From: Liopterus haemorrhoidalis
Taxonomy: Eukaryota > Arthropoda > Insecta > Coleoptera > Dytiscidae
NCBI GenBank assembly: GCA_963971575.1
Contig: OZ020611.1
Span: 148,330,419 to 148,394,418 of the forward strand
Length of the DNA: 64,000 bases
Direction of reading: 5' to 3'
Shown here: piece by piece, positions 1-12,800 of the stretch
Layout: each line of letters begins with the position of its first letter
Numbering within the stretch: the stretch's first letter is position 1
Translations under genes and position numbers: made by a program
Notes under the pieces: generated by a model
Told to the model about the DNA's origin: nothing
Databases searched by the model: none
The model's input: the letters and a program-made list of their open reading frames with translations, nothing else

Positions 1-8
1 TGGTATCG

Positions 9-200
9 TAGGCGCGGTGTTACAAGCGCGGTGTCGCAAGTTCAGAAATTTCAACTCTAGCGCCGGCCGCACCCGCGAAACCATAGAAACAGATATATTT
101 TTTCGGAATGGTGAGATCTTTAGCGAGACACTTATATTAATTTCATTTAAAAAAAATAAATAAATAAAAAAACGTAAATTGATGTAGCGAAATAGCGACT
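9..200. repeat. Dispersed repeat, left copy of a direct pair
   Basis: The sequence GGCGCGGTGT...TCGCAAGTTCAGAAATTTCA through GAAACCATAGAAACAGATAT, TTTTTTCGGAATGGTGAGAT and ACGTAAATTGATGTAGCGAA recurs almost unchanged at 63830-64000 in the same orientation. This copy has an extra partial duplication of GCGCGGTGT near 12-32. No ORF is visible. The class is unknown, and both copies run close to the window edges. Confidence 0.8.
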
Positions 201-1134
201 TTTACAATGTTGTCGGCAGTCATAAAGTTTATTATTATGGATTCGATTTCAAATATCTGGTCTGCAGAAATGTCATGCAGTGGGTATACTAATAATACAC
301 CCCCAAGCAGGGGCCTACAAAATCTTCATTCTAAACTGTGATGTCAAATTTATTTCAGTAAAAAAGATTGTGTATTAAATTCTTTTCTTGTAATTGAAGT
401 AACTGTCTGTGCACTTTGTGTCTAATTTCTTGCAACAAGTAAAAATAATCTCCCTGTTGCCTTCTGTTTTTATGTATATATGGGACGTACCCACCATCGC
501 TTTTCTTCATATCGCAATAAGTCTAAATATGTAATATTGACGACATATTTAATGAAATTGAATAACCGTTTACTCCAAACACTTGTATAAACTTTTAGGT
601 TAAATTTTTAGGTTATATACAAATGTCAAAACCAAAAACGCGCCCTTATCACGCCTCCAACCCCACCATGAAATTCGAACTTGTAAATATAACACCACGC
701 CTCTCACCCCTGTCACACCTTTGACACTACCATGAAAATGAGGCATAAAGAACAATATTCGAGCAGCAATAGTTGAAATATCGTTTAAAATTGGTATAAC
801 ATTATAGGAAATGCTCTTGAAAGAATTTGTGTTTATGTGGTAGCAAATAGGGCCTTCGGTATTATATTCCACAAATAAATGCAAGGTTCAATAAAGAATT
901 TATACAGAATTATGTATTGTTTTGTATTTATTATATTTGAAATGAAAATTGTATTTTTTGTCACCCTGTTTAATGCCCAGAACCTTTTGAAGCTAGGTCC
1001 ATCAGATTTGTTCAGCATAAGACAAAAAATCAGCTGTGGCCACCACAAGACCGACCGTTATCACAAAGTACTTGCATAAAATATGTTCTAGCAGCAGAGT
1101 AGTTATTATTGTAAAACACAATAACGTATTATAT
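201..1134. other. No gene seen; contains a dispersed repeat segment at 1026-1110
   Basis: AT-rich sequence without a convincing coding region. The segment 1026-1110, from ATCAGCTGTGGCCACCACA to CTAGCAGCAGAGTAG, recurs at 45565-45640. It appears to be the start of the repeat family also seen at 45682-46206. Short ORFs here lack recognisable domains. Confidence 0.5.
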
Positions 1135-1136
1135 TA

Positions 1137-2240
1137 CAGTCTGTTCCAAACGGTTAAGCGGAACTAGATTTTGCAATCTAGTTACTTTCACCGTTTAAAT
1201 CGTGCCTTTCGGCCGTTTTGTTTAAGCTTTGTAAATCGTACTTACAATAAACATTTTTTGGTTAAGGTTAATATCATTTTAAAATGTCATTTTCTTTATA
1301 TTTTGATTTTTTATGTCATTCTTAATACAAATTTCCCATTATTTATTTTTTTGTCATTAAAATATCTAAAAACCAGTGGCGAAAGGAAACCTCCGCTAGA
1401 CTTGCCCTCCCATGAAAAAAATATTTAAAAAAAAATGTAAACTAAAAAAAAAAATTTTTTTTAAATATTTAGATAAATCTTCAAAATTACATCAAATTAT
1501 GTTCTATACAAATTTTTGTCCAAGGCTTGCTTTACTAGTTACGAATTAATTATCATGACCATGGAAACGTTACATATAAGTATGAAAAAATTGAGACTTG
1601 GAAAAATTTTAAATAATTTACAAAAAAATTTCGAAATTTTTCGGTTTATCAAAAAACGTCTCAAATAAAAGTTATTAGTTATTGCATTTATAGTAACTTT
1701 TGTTCAATAAATTTTTTCGAAATATTTTTCTGTTGCTAAATATTCGCAAAAATATTAAAATCGACACGAGTAAACTCCCATTTCTAGTCAACTGATTTTC
1801 ATAAAAAACAATAGGGTTCTTCCTATTTAATAGGAGAATTTTTTAGAACCAGAACGAACTCTTTATGTTAAACCGTTTTTGAGTTATCGTGTATACACAC
1901 AGACAGACAGACAGACACACACACACACACACACACATACGGACGGCACTTCGAAAATAGGTTTTTTGGATTCCCTGGACCATGAAACGTGGTCATCCGT
2001 CAAAATCTCGACATCGAAAATTTTCGCGATTACAATACTTGCCCCTTATATATTAAGGTCGGGCAAGTAAAAATATTTAATTTTGACATATGTCATTCGT
2101 TTCCATGGTTTCATTGTTGGAATTTTAAATTTTGACATCCCAACATGAAAAATGAAATAACCCAAGCAAGGTCCCTTCTCGTGACAACCTAAAAGAACTA
2201 AATTCCCATTTAGTTCCGCTTAACCGTTTGGAACAGACTG
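1137..2240. mobile_element. TA-flanked MITE with ~30-bp perfect TIRs, carrying a nested repeat
   Basis: The left end CAGTCTGTTCCAAACGGTTA at 1137 is exactly mirrored at the right end before TA at 2241-2242; a TA also precedes the left end. The perfect inverted match continues through AGCGGAACTA. TA duplication and CAG ends suggest a Tc1/mariner-type non-autonomous element. A second, uninterrupted copy (15449-15843) is only ~395 bp and shows that ~700 bp at 1373-2075 is an insertion. Confidence 0.85.
1373..2075 (+). repeat. Microsatellite-bearing interspersed repeat nested in the MITE
   Basis: The segment shares ATCATGACCATGGAAACG, TTATAGTAACTTTTGTTCAA and AAATCGACACGAGTAAACTC with 45682-46206. 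It carries an (ACAG)n/(AC)n tract at 1897-1936 and ends with a motif resembling CAATACCTCCCTTATATATG of the other copy. An ORF over the tract is only translated microsatellite. Class unknown. Confidence 0.75.
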
Positions 2241-2318
2241 TACGTTGACAATTTCATAATGTGTATTTATAATTTACGATAACCATAGTTATTGCTTTTA
2301 TAGCAACTTTTGTTAAAT

Positions 2319-2392
2319 AAATTTTTACCGACCGCCAACATATATAAGGGAGGTATTGTGATTATACCGATTTTCGGTATAATCGACCTCGT
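2319..2392 (-). repeat. Inverted end fragment of the microsatellite-bearing repeat
   Basis: TTTTTACCGACCGCCAACAT and the following bases are the reverse complement of the 3' end of the element at 45682-46206 (...ATATATGTTGACGGTCGGTA). It abuts a forward fragment (TTATTGCTTTTATAGCAACT, 2290-2309), so two ends of the same family meet head to head just before the mariner relic. Confidence 0.6.
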
Positions 2393-3295
2393 GAAGGTCG
2401 ACCACAATCGGTTGTGATTCAAAAAAACATCGATGCTGTGCGCAAAATGGTTGAAGAAGATCGGCATATGACTTACCGTGAGATAGAGGCATCATTGGCA
2501 TATCGTAGACTGCAATACATTCGATTTTGCATGAACATTTAGCTGTGAAAAAGATCTGTTCCCGATGGATGCCGCATAATTTGACCGAAGCTCAAAAAAA
2601 GGCTCGTGTTGATTGGTGTAAGGGAATGCTAAAAAAATTCAACCTAGGCACTGCAAAATCCGTATACAATATCGTTACAGGTGACGAAACTTGAATTTAT
2701 TCATATGAACCGGAAACTAAGCAAAAATCCACTGTTTGGGTCTTCCAAGATGAACCGAAACCCACAAAAGTTGTTCGTTCACGAAACACTTTCAAGAAAA
2801 TTATCGCTTGTTTCTTCGGTTGCACTGGACATGTCGCAACAATTCCTTTAGAGGATCGGAGAACAGTTAATGCTGAATGATATACAACAATTTGTTTGCC
2901 GGAAGTCATCGACAAAATCAGGAAAAACAACCATAAACGTCGCATCATTCTTCATCATGACAATGCAAGCTCCCACACAGAACGTCAAACAATTGATTAT
3001 TTGAAGGAGAAAAACATCGAATTAATGTCTCATTGCCTGATTACTCTGATTTATCCCCTAACGACTTTTTTTTGTTCTCCAGTGTCAAACAAAAAATGCG
3101 TGGACAGCGATTTACATCACCTCAAGAAGCTCTTGAAGCCTTCGGAAACCATGTTTTTGAGATACCAACTTCAGAGTGGAAAAAATGTTTCGAGAATTTG
3201 TTTGAAAGCATGCAAAAGTATATAAAACAGTTCGTTAAAAAAAAAAAAAATCTTTCTTAATTTTTGTAAAAACTTAAAAGGTAGTTCTCGTATAT
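2393..3295 (+). pseudogene. Mariner transposase relic (DD34D type), 5'-truncated
   Basis: The joined frames give a mariner transposase from the HTH region (QKNIDAVRKMVEEDRHMTYREIE) through GDET*IYSYEP, HHDNASSH and SDLSPNDFF. The spacing between the last two catalytic Asp residues fits DD34D. Two Trp codons have become TGA (GDETW near 2692 and NAEW near 2878), and a frameshift lies near 3030. The 3' end shares AAAACTTAAAAGGTAGT with the copy at 11290-12680. It cannot encode an active protein. Confidence 0.88.
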
Positions 3296-3519
3296 TTAAA
3301 ATAAATTTCTGGACAAATTTATAAGGTACAGACGATCGTATTTAAGGAGTTGTTTTATGTGTTGTTATGGACAGTTTCTTACAGGTTTGCCCAGAATTGC
3401 ACTATTCATTTCTTTGTAACAAAACAGTAGGAGATATAAGAACTGTAACATTATTTTTAAATTCTTAAGTGAAATGATGAAACGCATGCCATTGAAATGG
3501 GTTTTCCGGAATAACTTAC

Positions 3520-3812
3520 CTAAAATATGTTTGTAACTGTGTCCAGTTCTTGAAGCTTCGTCAATTAGAGACAATATTCCAGAAGGTTTTCCCATTAACT
3601 GATCAACAGCCAGTTTGTTGTCATAATAATTTAAAGAAATGCTCTGCACATCCTCCTCAATCTGCTCTAACATTTCCCAAGCAAATACTCTCTGAATATA
3701 ATGATACTGCATTTGCTCATTCATTGAATTTATTATCAACTGCTCTAGATCATTTCTGTCAAAACATTCGAAACCAAACATGTCTAGAATATTTATGGAA
3801 TATTTTTCACCA
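3520..3812 (-). CDS. ninaC: ninaC coding exon 8: switch II and relay region
   Basis: 293 bases; acceptor TTTTTTAG|TGG, donor TTAG|GTAAGTTAT. It completes TA|T and reads YGEKYSINILDMFGFECF, with switch II DMFGFE (704-709), then NEQMQYHYIQRVFAWEML (relay helix), NYYDNKLAVDQLM and GILSLIDEASRTGHSYKHIL. NxxDN and LxLIDEAS are standard myosin relay-loop features. It leaves one base for the next exon, which I do not find between 1 and 3519, so the gene continues left of the window. Confidence 0.93.
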
Positions 3813-6800
3813 CTAAAAAATATAAAACAAGTCATAAAGAAAATATAAAATAAGTTGATTAATTCCTAGTTATTAGTAACAAGATGTGTAAAAAAACGTT
3901 GGAATTGGCTGGCCATGAAATGAGATAAGGAGAGGAGAGATCGACAAAGACAGCGACGTAGTGGTTGCCAAGAGATCAAAAAAAAAAAAGAAACAGTGGA
4001 AGGCAATACGCTGGGAAGGTATTATAAAACAAACAAGCTAAAAATACCGGCGAAGGGAGGCCCAAGATAGAGGGCGATGGATTCAATTGAGAGAAGACTA
4101 TGCCCAGAAACGGGTTCCGTGCGAAAAAAGCTAACTACGAAGGAAAGTCATTAATTAAGTCACAAAAGGCTATTTAAAAAATACTCAAAGAAATACTTAG
4201 ATACAAACAAGTTTTATTTTTCAACAAAGTCGCCACCAACATTAATACACTTATCCCATCGCTTTATCAATACCCCAATACCTGCTGTATAAAAGTCTTG
4301 GCTGCAGGCTCAGTCACATACCTCTCATTCAATATCGTTATCACCCGCGAAACATTTGCAGTTAAGATGCTTTTTTGTATGCCAAACCATGAGAACATCC
4401 GATTACAGTTGCTATGTTGTCTATTGTAACCCGCCTGTTAGCTCGAACCAACTCGTCCACCCGTCGAATTGTTGCATCATTTGCCATCTGAAAATGGCGC
4501 CCAGTTCGGTGTTCGTCAACAACTTTTAAGCGCCCTTGAGAGGATTTCTGGACCCAGTTGTACACTGCCTTACGCGACAAATACTCTTCACTGTAAACAG
4601 GATACATTTCCTTATGAATATCCTTTGCAGGAAGTTCTTTTCCCCACAAAAAACGCACAACAGCACGCTGCTCTTGCGCAGTATACTCTTCGAGCACGAT
4701 CGCCATTTTCACTCTGCCTGAGCACGCACACGGCAACTGTCATTTAAGTGTTATTAAGCTGGATTATGCTGCCATCTAATGACTCTTTTGGAAATAGCTC
4801 ACTGCTGTTTTCAACTTTCCTATATCGGTTTGTGACCTAATTACTGACTTCCCCTCGTACTTGAAATCTATCCCAAATGTTTAAGTTGAATTTAACTGGA
4901 TTTTTATTAAGTTGGCACGAGCTAATTTTTTAACTATTGAAAGGGGGTTTTGTTAAACAAAATGGTCAAAGGCTCCATTCAATTTTAAGAAGCTACTAGA
5001 TTTTAAAATCTAGTTCCGCTTAAATCAAAGAATCAGACCTTTTACCTTCTTTATTATTATTTGTAAAAAATCGAATTGTAACTTTGTAATTTTAAGCCTG
5101 TACTACCGAAAGAGGTACAAAAAAAACCTACGATATTACCGTATCACTGTTAATGCATATTATTTTGTAGCAGTATGTAATATGAATCAATGAAACAATC
5201 CAAATAATAATGTTTTCAACTTGAGCAACAGAAGAAAAGTGGAGGTATATTTACTGGACGAACCAATGTGGTGATTTTAGGAACTCAACGTTGTACATGT
5301 TAAGGTGCCTACAGACGGTGTGCCCGCTGGCGGACACTTGTACTTGTGTACCCTACAGACGAAGCGTCCGTGCTGGCCAATGACAAAAATAACTTGGACC
5401 AGCGCTTGTAAAATGGCGTCTGACAGTGAAAGTGAGGTTATGGTCGCAACTTTGACCTTGCTATTGATATTTAAATTAGATTAAAAGTACAAAAAAATAC
5501 TTTTTAATTCAAGTAGACTTCATAATTACGCAAAAATGGTTATAATCTTCCTTTTGAGCACAACACTCCCAACTGATGTGATAACAAGTGTGTGCGCGTC
5601 GTGTGTATGGTGCTAACATGCTTGCACAAGTCTGCACCGATGCTGATCAAACTCCGTTGACTTGTGATAGAATACCGCCTCGGAAGCGAACGCTGGCCAG
5701 CGGCAAGTCTAGCCTACGTTGGCTGTGACTTGTGACTTGTTGCCCCTACACACGATCCGCGGAGCTAGACAAGTGTAAACATTGGCCGTGACTTGCATTG
5801 CCATCTATAGGCACCTTTAGGTACAACCGAAGCGCGGTGATATATAGGTACGTATATTTATGGCAAATAATGACCAAAAACCTTTTTCTATAATGAACCC
5901 AAAAATATAAAAGTTAATACTCATTCTCAAGATATTAAGAATATTTAATTTTGCCGACGTAAAAACGTGTAAACCTACATAAACAAGATCTTAAGATAGA
6001 ATATAGACATGGAAATACAAAAGAAAGTACCTGCAACCCACCAAAATTTGTTCCCGAATGAGACCCGCCATTTAAAATTTAAAAAAAGTTAGTTAATGCT
6101 GCCGACAATGTTAAAAAGGTTACTGCCTCCTGGTCTAGTACTAATTCGAATGCCTTTATATTCGATCATTACTCTCGTGATCGTTGAAGACGGAAAAAGA
6201 TTTTTGTGTATTTTCCGAAACGTCCGAATTTTATGAGATGTTACATGAAGTGGAAGTGTAACATCTCATTGTTATTAATAATCCAGTATATTGTTCTATG
6301 AGATTTGAAGCTACGGTACTGGGGTCCAATTCTTGAACTCATGCGTAACTTTTCGTGTGCGACCAAATTCGAATAGTCACTTTCGTATGCGAACGCTCTA
6401 AAGTGAAAAGTGGTATTCTCGAATGGTATTCGAAACTGGCTAAGTATTTCCAGAAGCGTTCGAACGGCAAATGTAAACGTAGTATACACCATGACCGATT
6501 CACGGTAAGTTCATCGAAAATCAATTCATCGAAAATCAATTCATCGAAAATCAATTCATCGAATATCAATTCATCGAAAATCAATTCATCGAAAATCAAT
6601 TCATCGAAAATCAATTCATCGAAAATAAATTCATCGAATGATCAATTCATCGAATGATCAATTCATCGAAAAAAAATATTTTGTTAATATTTGAGAGGAA
6701 TGCCGAGGGGATCGGAAAGCCAAAAAAGCAGTGGTCAATAAAAGTTGACAGACTACACTTATTAAATAACTATCATACTTGGTCTATTAATAATTTTTAA

Positions 6801-9800
6801 ATTTTCCATTCAGAAAATACGCCAGGTAAAAGATACCTGTTGGATTATTTTGAAATCGAACAGGGCTCCTTAGATCAGAAAAACCCGGTTAATGGGATCA
6901 TAAATGTACTTAATACACCCATTCTTAAAGGATTATAAAAATGGTACTTCCCCATCTGTTAAGTCTTAAGGGTTTTGTGTTATGTACATAGTTTTACTAT
7001 TCATATTTACTATACCACACATGATTTGTTCAATGTACGGTGATTCTAAACAGGTGGCATTGTTATGTTAGTGTGAGTTTGTTTTGTCATTAAACTAGAT
7101 GATGGGTAGCTCGCTTCGCTAGGCTTCTTCTAACCAAACCCTTACTAACCTAACCTAACCTAAGATAGTGTTTTGACATTAAACTAGAAGATGGGTAGCT
7201 CGCTTCGCTCGGCTTCTTCTAACAAAACCCTTACTAACCTAACCTAACCTAAAATAGTGCTTTGTCCTTAAACTAGAAGATGGGTAACTCGCTCCGCTCG
7301 GTTTTAGACTTTTACTTACTAAACCTTACCTAATTACCTTGTTTTTAGGCGCATAGTACTTTATTTTCCCCTATATTAGCCCAATTAAAAAGCGTATCAT
7401 TGTGTATGAATTTATAAAAATTATTTGCGTGCAATTGCCCATAACCTGTCTTATTAAACCTTAAAAACAAAACATTTATTTTTTTTATTATATAAGTTTT
7501 CTTATTATATTTCTTTATTTATATTCAAACACTATGTCACTTTATTTACCTTTTTTTAAACCATATAAAAAAATTTACGCAATTATTTCTTAGGCATTCC
7601 TCTCAAATATTTACAAAATATTTTTTTTCGATGAATTGTTCATTCGATGAATTGATCATTCGATGAATTGATTTTCGATGAATTGATTTTCGATGAATTG
7701 ATTTTCGATGAATTGATTTTCGATGAATTGATTTTCGATGAATTGATATTCGATGAATTGATTTTCGATGAACTCGTCGGTTACCACCATGACCTTACAG
7801 TCAATAGCAAAGTGTCACATGATGTATTTAAAAAGAGAGAAATGATATAAATGTAAAGAGGGAAATATAAAAAATTTAAAAACTCTGATTACCTTACAAC
7901 CAAATAATTAATTATCAGAGTTAATTTAAAATATAATTAAAATTTTAGTTATTTAATAATTTACTCTTATTTAATAATTTTAAATTAGAATAGTTTTCTA
8001 TTGGTAGATATACTGTTTTAAGTGCAAAAGCCAATTTTATCTATTTTATCTATTTATTTATTATATATATTTTTTATTTTTATATTTTTATTTATTTTAT
8101 TTTTTTGTATAAACTAAATTTAATCTGCAATAGTTGTACAATCGCTATTTCTTGTAACACAACTTGCTAGGGAAGCTTCAATAATTTTATAAATATCTAT
8201 CTGTCGAATAAATACATCTATTTTTTTCAAATGCTCTTCTCTCGATAAAAATATGATTTTTGGTTAACTCTGTTGCCTTAAGTAAATCTAAATTAATTCA
8301 ATGTGTTAAATCTGCAATTATTCTATAACAAATTATATGTTTATATGAATAATTAGATATACGTTTTATTAACTTTGTTTATATTCCGTTTATTTTTTTG
8401 CATAAAAGTCATTTTTGTTACAAAAACTAACCTTTTTTTAAAGAAACGTAAACTAATACGCACACGAAACCAAGTTTCTACTACGTACCAGTCACTCGAT
8501 GTAAATGCGCATGAAAAATGCGTGTTCGACCGTTCAAGAATACCGTTAGGAGAACCGCATACGAAACATAGAGAGTTGCGTACACGAATGATTTCAAGAA
8601 TTTGACCCTTGGTGGTATTCCATGGTTAGCGAATGATGGAAGAAAGAAGTCCAAAACAAGTATTGTAAAGGATACATACAGACCGAAGAATAAAGCCTGG
8701 TTTATAATAACTCCATAACATAAACGCATATGTATTGAACAATGGGTTTAATCCTTCAAAACATCTGTTTGTAATAATCAGAACAAAGAAAGTAGCGTAA
8801 TTTTTATGCTTATGCTCTACAGCATGTATATTATAAACCAGGCTTAAGAGAGAGATCAAATGGATAAAAGCAAATGGATAAAAGCAGTACAGCAGGCGAT
8901 GTTGCAACTAAATATGTCTCCAGTAAACTGGAACGCTAGGCATGAGCGGCAACTGGGAATCAGCGAACATTGAAGAACGCTGTAAAACGAACATAATAAA
9001 AAAAATACTTACTAAACAGCTCTGCATTCTGATAATTTATAATTCAAAATATTCACAACCCAATCAACAAGTCTTGAATACAAGCAACAAGCCAGCATAT
9101 CTCTTGCTTCCCTCGCTTGATCAGAGGTATTAGTTCTTCGTATTGCTGTTCCTCCATCCACAAAACAATAATTAGTCAAAGCCCAAGAAAACTTCTTACT
9201 CTCAATATTTAACAACTCTGCTACTTTATCGCAAAAATCAAGATTTTCTATTTCAGATTCTCCATTTTCAGTATCATTGAAACATATTTCTCCAAGATTC
9301 AAAATAGCTGCCAGTGTCTTGTAAATTATTTCCCGTTGTTCACCATCTAACATTTTTGTTTTAGTGAATATTTTTTCGAACATTTCTTTGTTTTTGTCAG
9401 GCTGATTGCGGATTTCTTTTGGGTTGTTATCTGATTCTTTTATTCTGAGATATCGGTATTTTCTGTCTGGTTCTAATGAGTACATGTTTAGTTGACCTGT
9501 GGCATTCATGGCATCGTAGAAGTAGTAGAGAGAATGGAAAGTACCTTGGTCCCTGGAATTAAAATGAAGCGAAATTAAGCAAATTTTGTTAGAATACAAG
9601 GTTAGGGGTTGGGTAACCGCCTTCGTCCAAGGTTAATGTGAACTGGAAAACAGAAAATTAAATGAAAAAAATAAATTTGTTGAATCTTGGATCAATCAAT
9701 AATTTGGAGCTGCCACATGTCTGGCTTTAGGCCAGACAGTCCTGGTTTTCGCTTATGAAACCGGCTTTCTACCTTATACCTAAGCTTTTCATCCAAAAAG

Positions 9801-12800
9801 TGTTGTGCAGATAATATTTCTCGTACTGGATGGTAATAACAGCGCCAAAAAAAATTACTTGTTACATTTTTTCAATTTCTAATTAACGCAGAATAATAAA
9901 AAATATATTTAAGGAGCATTCATTCAAAAAGGGACATGTTTATATAAAATTTATCATGGCGAATGCAAAAATCTTATATATCGTAAATCTTTCTGATCAA
10001 AAATTTAAAATATGAGGTAACGACACAGATTTTGATAATAAAATTTGTATATATGTATTTGGTTTTGTACGAATTCTTTGGACAGCACCAACTACTACTG
10101 TTTCCATTATGGCTGATGGCTGTTTATCAGCGTTGCCAGACGTCCTGATTTTTGTGGGACGTCCCGCTTTATGAACAAGAATAGATTGTCCCGTGCGGGA
10201 CAGCTAAATTCACGAATTATTCAAAAAGAAATAAATCGTTGAGGTAAGGTCAAAACAATGCGATGTATGCGTGTGTACGTAATTCCGGCGTGCCGTACCG
10301 GAAATTGCACGGAACTTTGCACATTGGTACTTGATGAAGTACATAGATATGGACCTGATTTATGAAGAATTCAACTTACTAAAACCATTTTTTGACGTGA
10401 TTAAGAAAAATTAGCTGCACAAAAATGGCATTAGTTATTTTAGCTATTTGCGGAAAAAAACACTAAAAATATTTACAAGTTAATTTCATTTATTATAAGC
10501 ATACCAACATCTAATTGTTACCCCGAACGAGTATTTTCTCAGATGAATTTTAAATGGTCAGAAGCAAGAATCAGACGTTCTATCGAGTTGATAAAATCGG
10601 AATTACTTGTTCAATTCAACATGCAATACTCATGTGTTGAATTTTATCAATATATAAGAACCAGAAAGAAACTTTTTCTAAAGTAAAATCGTCAGCCAAA
10701 TACAAATAGGCGAGTCACTGAAAAAATATTGTTTAGTATCAGTATTTAGATCAAAATGTACCATTTTGATTGCTTTAAGATAAACATTTTGAAATATCTA
10801 ACTGTACATTTTATTAGGTTGTCCTTCTTTTTGCGCCTTAATCCCGACTTTTAAATTTATTTGGTAAAAATCCCGATTTGGTAAAATAATAATCTGGCAA
10901 CGGTGCTGTTTATAAACTATATAGTATAACAGAAGACAACAGCTCAGGCTATAAAACACAAACAAATGAAAACTCTAAACAGATGTTCTCGGTAAAACAA
11001 GAGGCTACTTAAAGGAAAAAAAAAAAGGGCACGTCTTACTTTGCAAGCAAATTTTACGTTGCCTTATAAATTGCACTGGAATATATCTTATTTTGTTCAA
11101 TTCAGTAAGCTTGTATACGGCAGGATTTTTCGGAAATTTCAGGTTCTCAACCAACCTACACATAGAAATCATACTAAAGAGAACAAATCCGTTAAAAACA
11201 TCTGTTGAAAATTTACCCTTTTGACTCATTTATGAAATGTGTCATTACTATATTCGTAAAATTTGACATTTGCTATTGTGAAATCAGTGGCAGCTTATAA
11301 AATGACCGAGTAGTTTGTTGACAGTGAGCGTTAAAAAAAAGTTGTGTTGGTGAAAAAATGGACATTAGATACTCGTGAAGGTTTTCGTTGGATGATTTTT
11401 TACGATTTTAGTAAAGGCCTAACTCAACATCAATGCATAGATTCGCTTCATTTAACTTTTGGTAATGAAGCACCATCAGAAAAGACTGTTTACAATTAGT
11501 TTGCAGAATTTCATCAGGGTCATGCGTCCGTCAGTGATGAATCTCTTGAAGGTCGACCAAAATCGTTTGTGATTCTAAAAAACATCAATGCTGTGTGCGA
11601 AATGTTTGAAGAAGATCGGCATGTAACTTACCGTGAGATAGAGGCATCCTTTGGCATATCGCAGACTGCAATACATTCGATTTTGCATGAACATTTAGCT
11701 GTAAAAAAGATATGTTCCCGATGGATTCAGCATAATTTGACCGAAGCTCAAAAAAAGGCTCGTGTTGATTGGTGTAAGGGAATACTAAACATATTCAACC
11801 TAGGCACTGCAAAATCCTTATACAACATCACGTTATAGGTGACGAAACTTGGATTTATTCATATGAACCGGAAACTAAGCAACAATCTACTGTTTGAGTC
11901 TTCCAAGATGAACCGAAACCGACAACAGTTGTTCGTTCACGAAGCACTTCCAAGAAAATGATCATTTGTTTCTTCGATTGTACTGAACATGTCGCAACCA
12001 TTCCTTTAGAGGATCGGAGAACAGTTAATGCTGAATGGTATAATACAATCTGTTTACCAGAAGTCATCGAAAAAATCAAGAAAAACAATCAAAAACGGCA
12101 CATCATTCTTCATCATGAAAATGTTTCCTCCCACACAGCACGTCAAATAATTTATTAATTGAAGGAAAAAAACATCGAATTAATGTCTCATTGCCCGTAT
12201 TCACCTGATTTATCCCCTAACGACTTTTTCTTGTTCCCCAATGTCAAACAAAAAATGTGTTGACAGCGATTTTCATCACTTCAAGAAGTGTTGAAGCCTT
12301 CGAAAAGCATATTTTTGAGATACCAACTTCAGAGTAGAAAAAATGTTCCGAGAATTGGTTTGAACGCATGCAAAAGTATATAAATCTTAAAGGCAAATAT
12401 TTTGCAAAGCAATAAAACAGTTTATTCCAAAAAAAAAAAAAAATTTCTTTCTTAGTTTTTGTAAAAACTTAAAAGGTAGTATTGGTTTGACAGGTTTATT
12501 TTCACCACCAGAATTTAAATTAAGGTTGAAGCTGTAGAGCGATCAGCTGGTGGTAGTTTGGATGTTAAATGATAAATAATGTTTTGTTTCGACTAGTTTC
12601 GTGGGTTTTAAAACTACCACCAGCTGATCGCTCTACAGCTTCAACCTTAAATTAAAAGGTAGTACTCGTATAATGCCAATAAAATAATTTTTTATTCTTA
12701 AAATGAATTATTTATACAATTTAATTTTTTTAAAACAAATCTGGAGAGGTTGTTCTCATCCCCTTGAAACTACCATTGGTGTGCTGCATTTTTATTTTTA

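Noticed and set aside
1879..2070. ORF with a QTDRQTHTHTH run, and a similar one at 45968-46201
   Set aside because: Translated (ACAG)n/(AC)n microsatellite within a repeat element.
6339..6657. ORFs rich in IFDEL or SKINS repeats, also at 7668-7850 and 35431-35652
   Set aside because: They are translations of the 15-bp foldback terminal array, present on both strands and in all copies; not genes.
7140..7250. CCTAA runs considered as an interstitial telomere
   Set aside because: Only three or four pentamers per unit and embedded in an 89-bp repeat; not a telomeric array.
7625..7775. 15-bp array considered as a CRISPR-like array
   Set aside because: The units are directly adjacent without unique spacers and are mirrored at the other end of a transposon in an insect genome.
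11005..11229. Minus-strand ORF considered as a ninaC exon between exons 6 and 7
   Set aside because: Exon 6 joins exon 7 directly in phase (AT|G, ...SVEMDQGTFHSLYYFY), leaving no room; it has no myosin motif.
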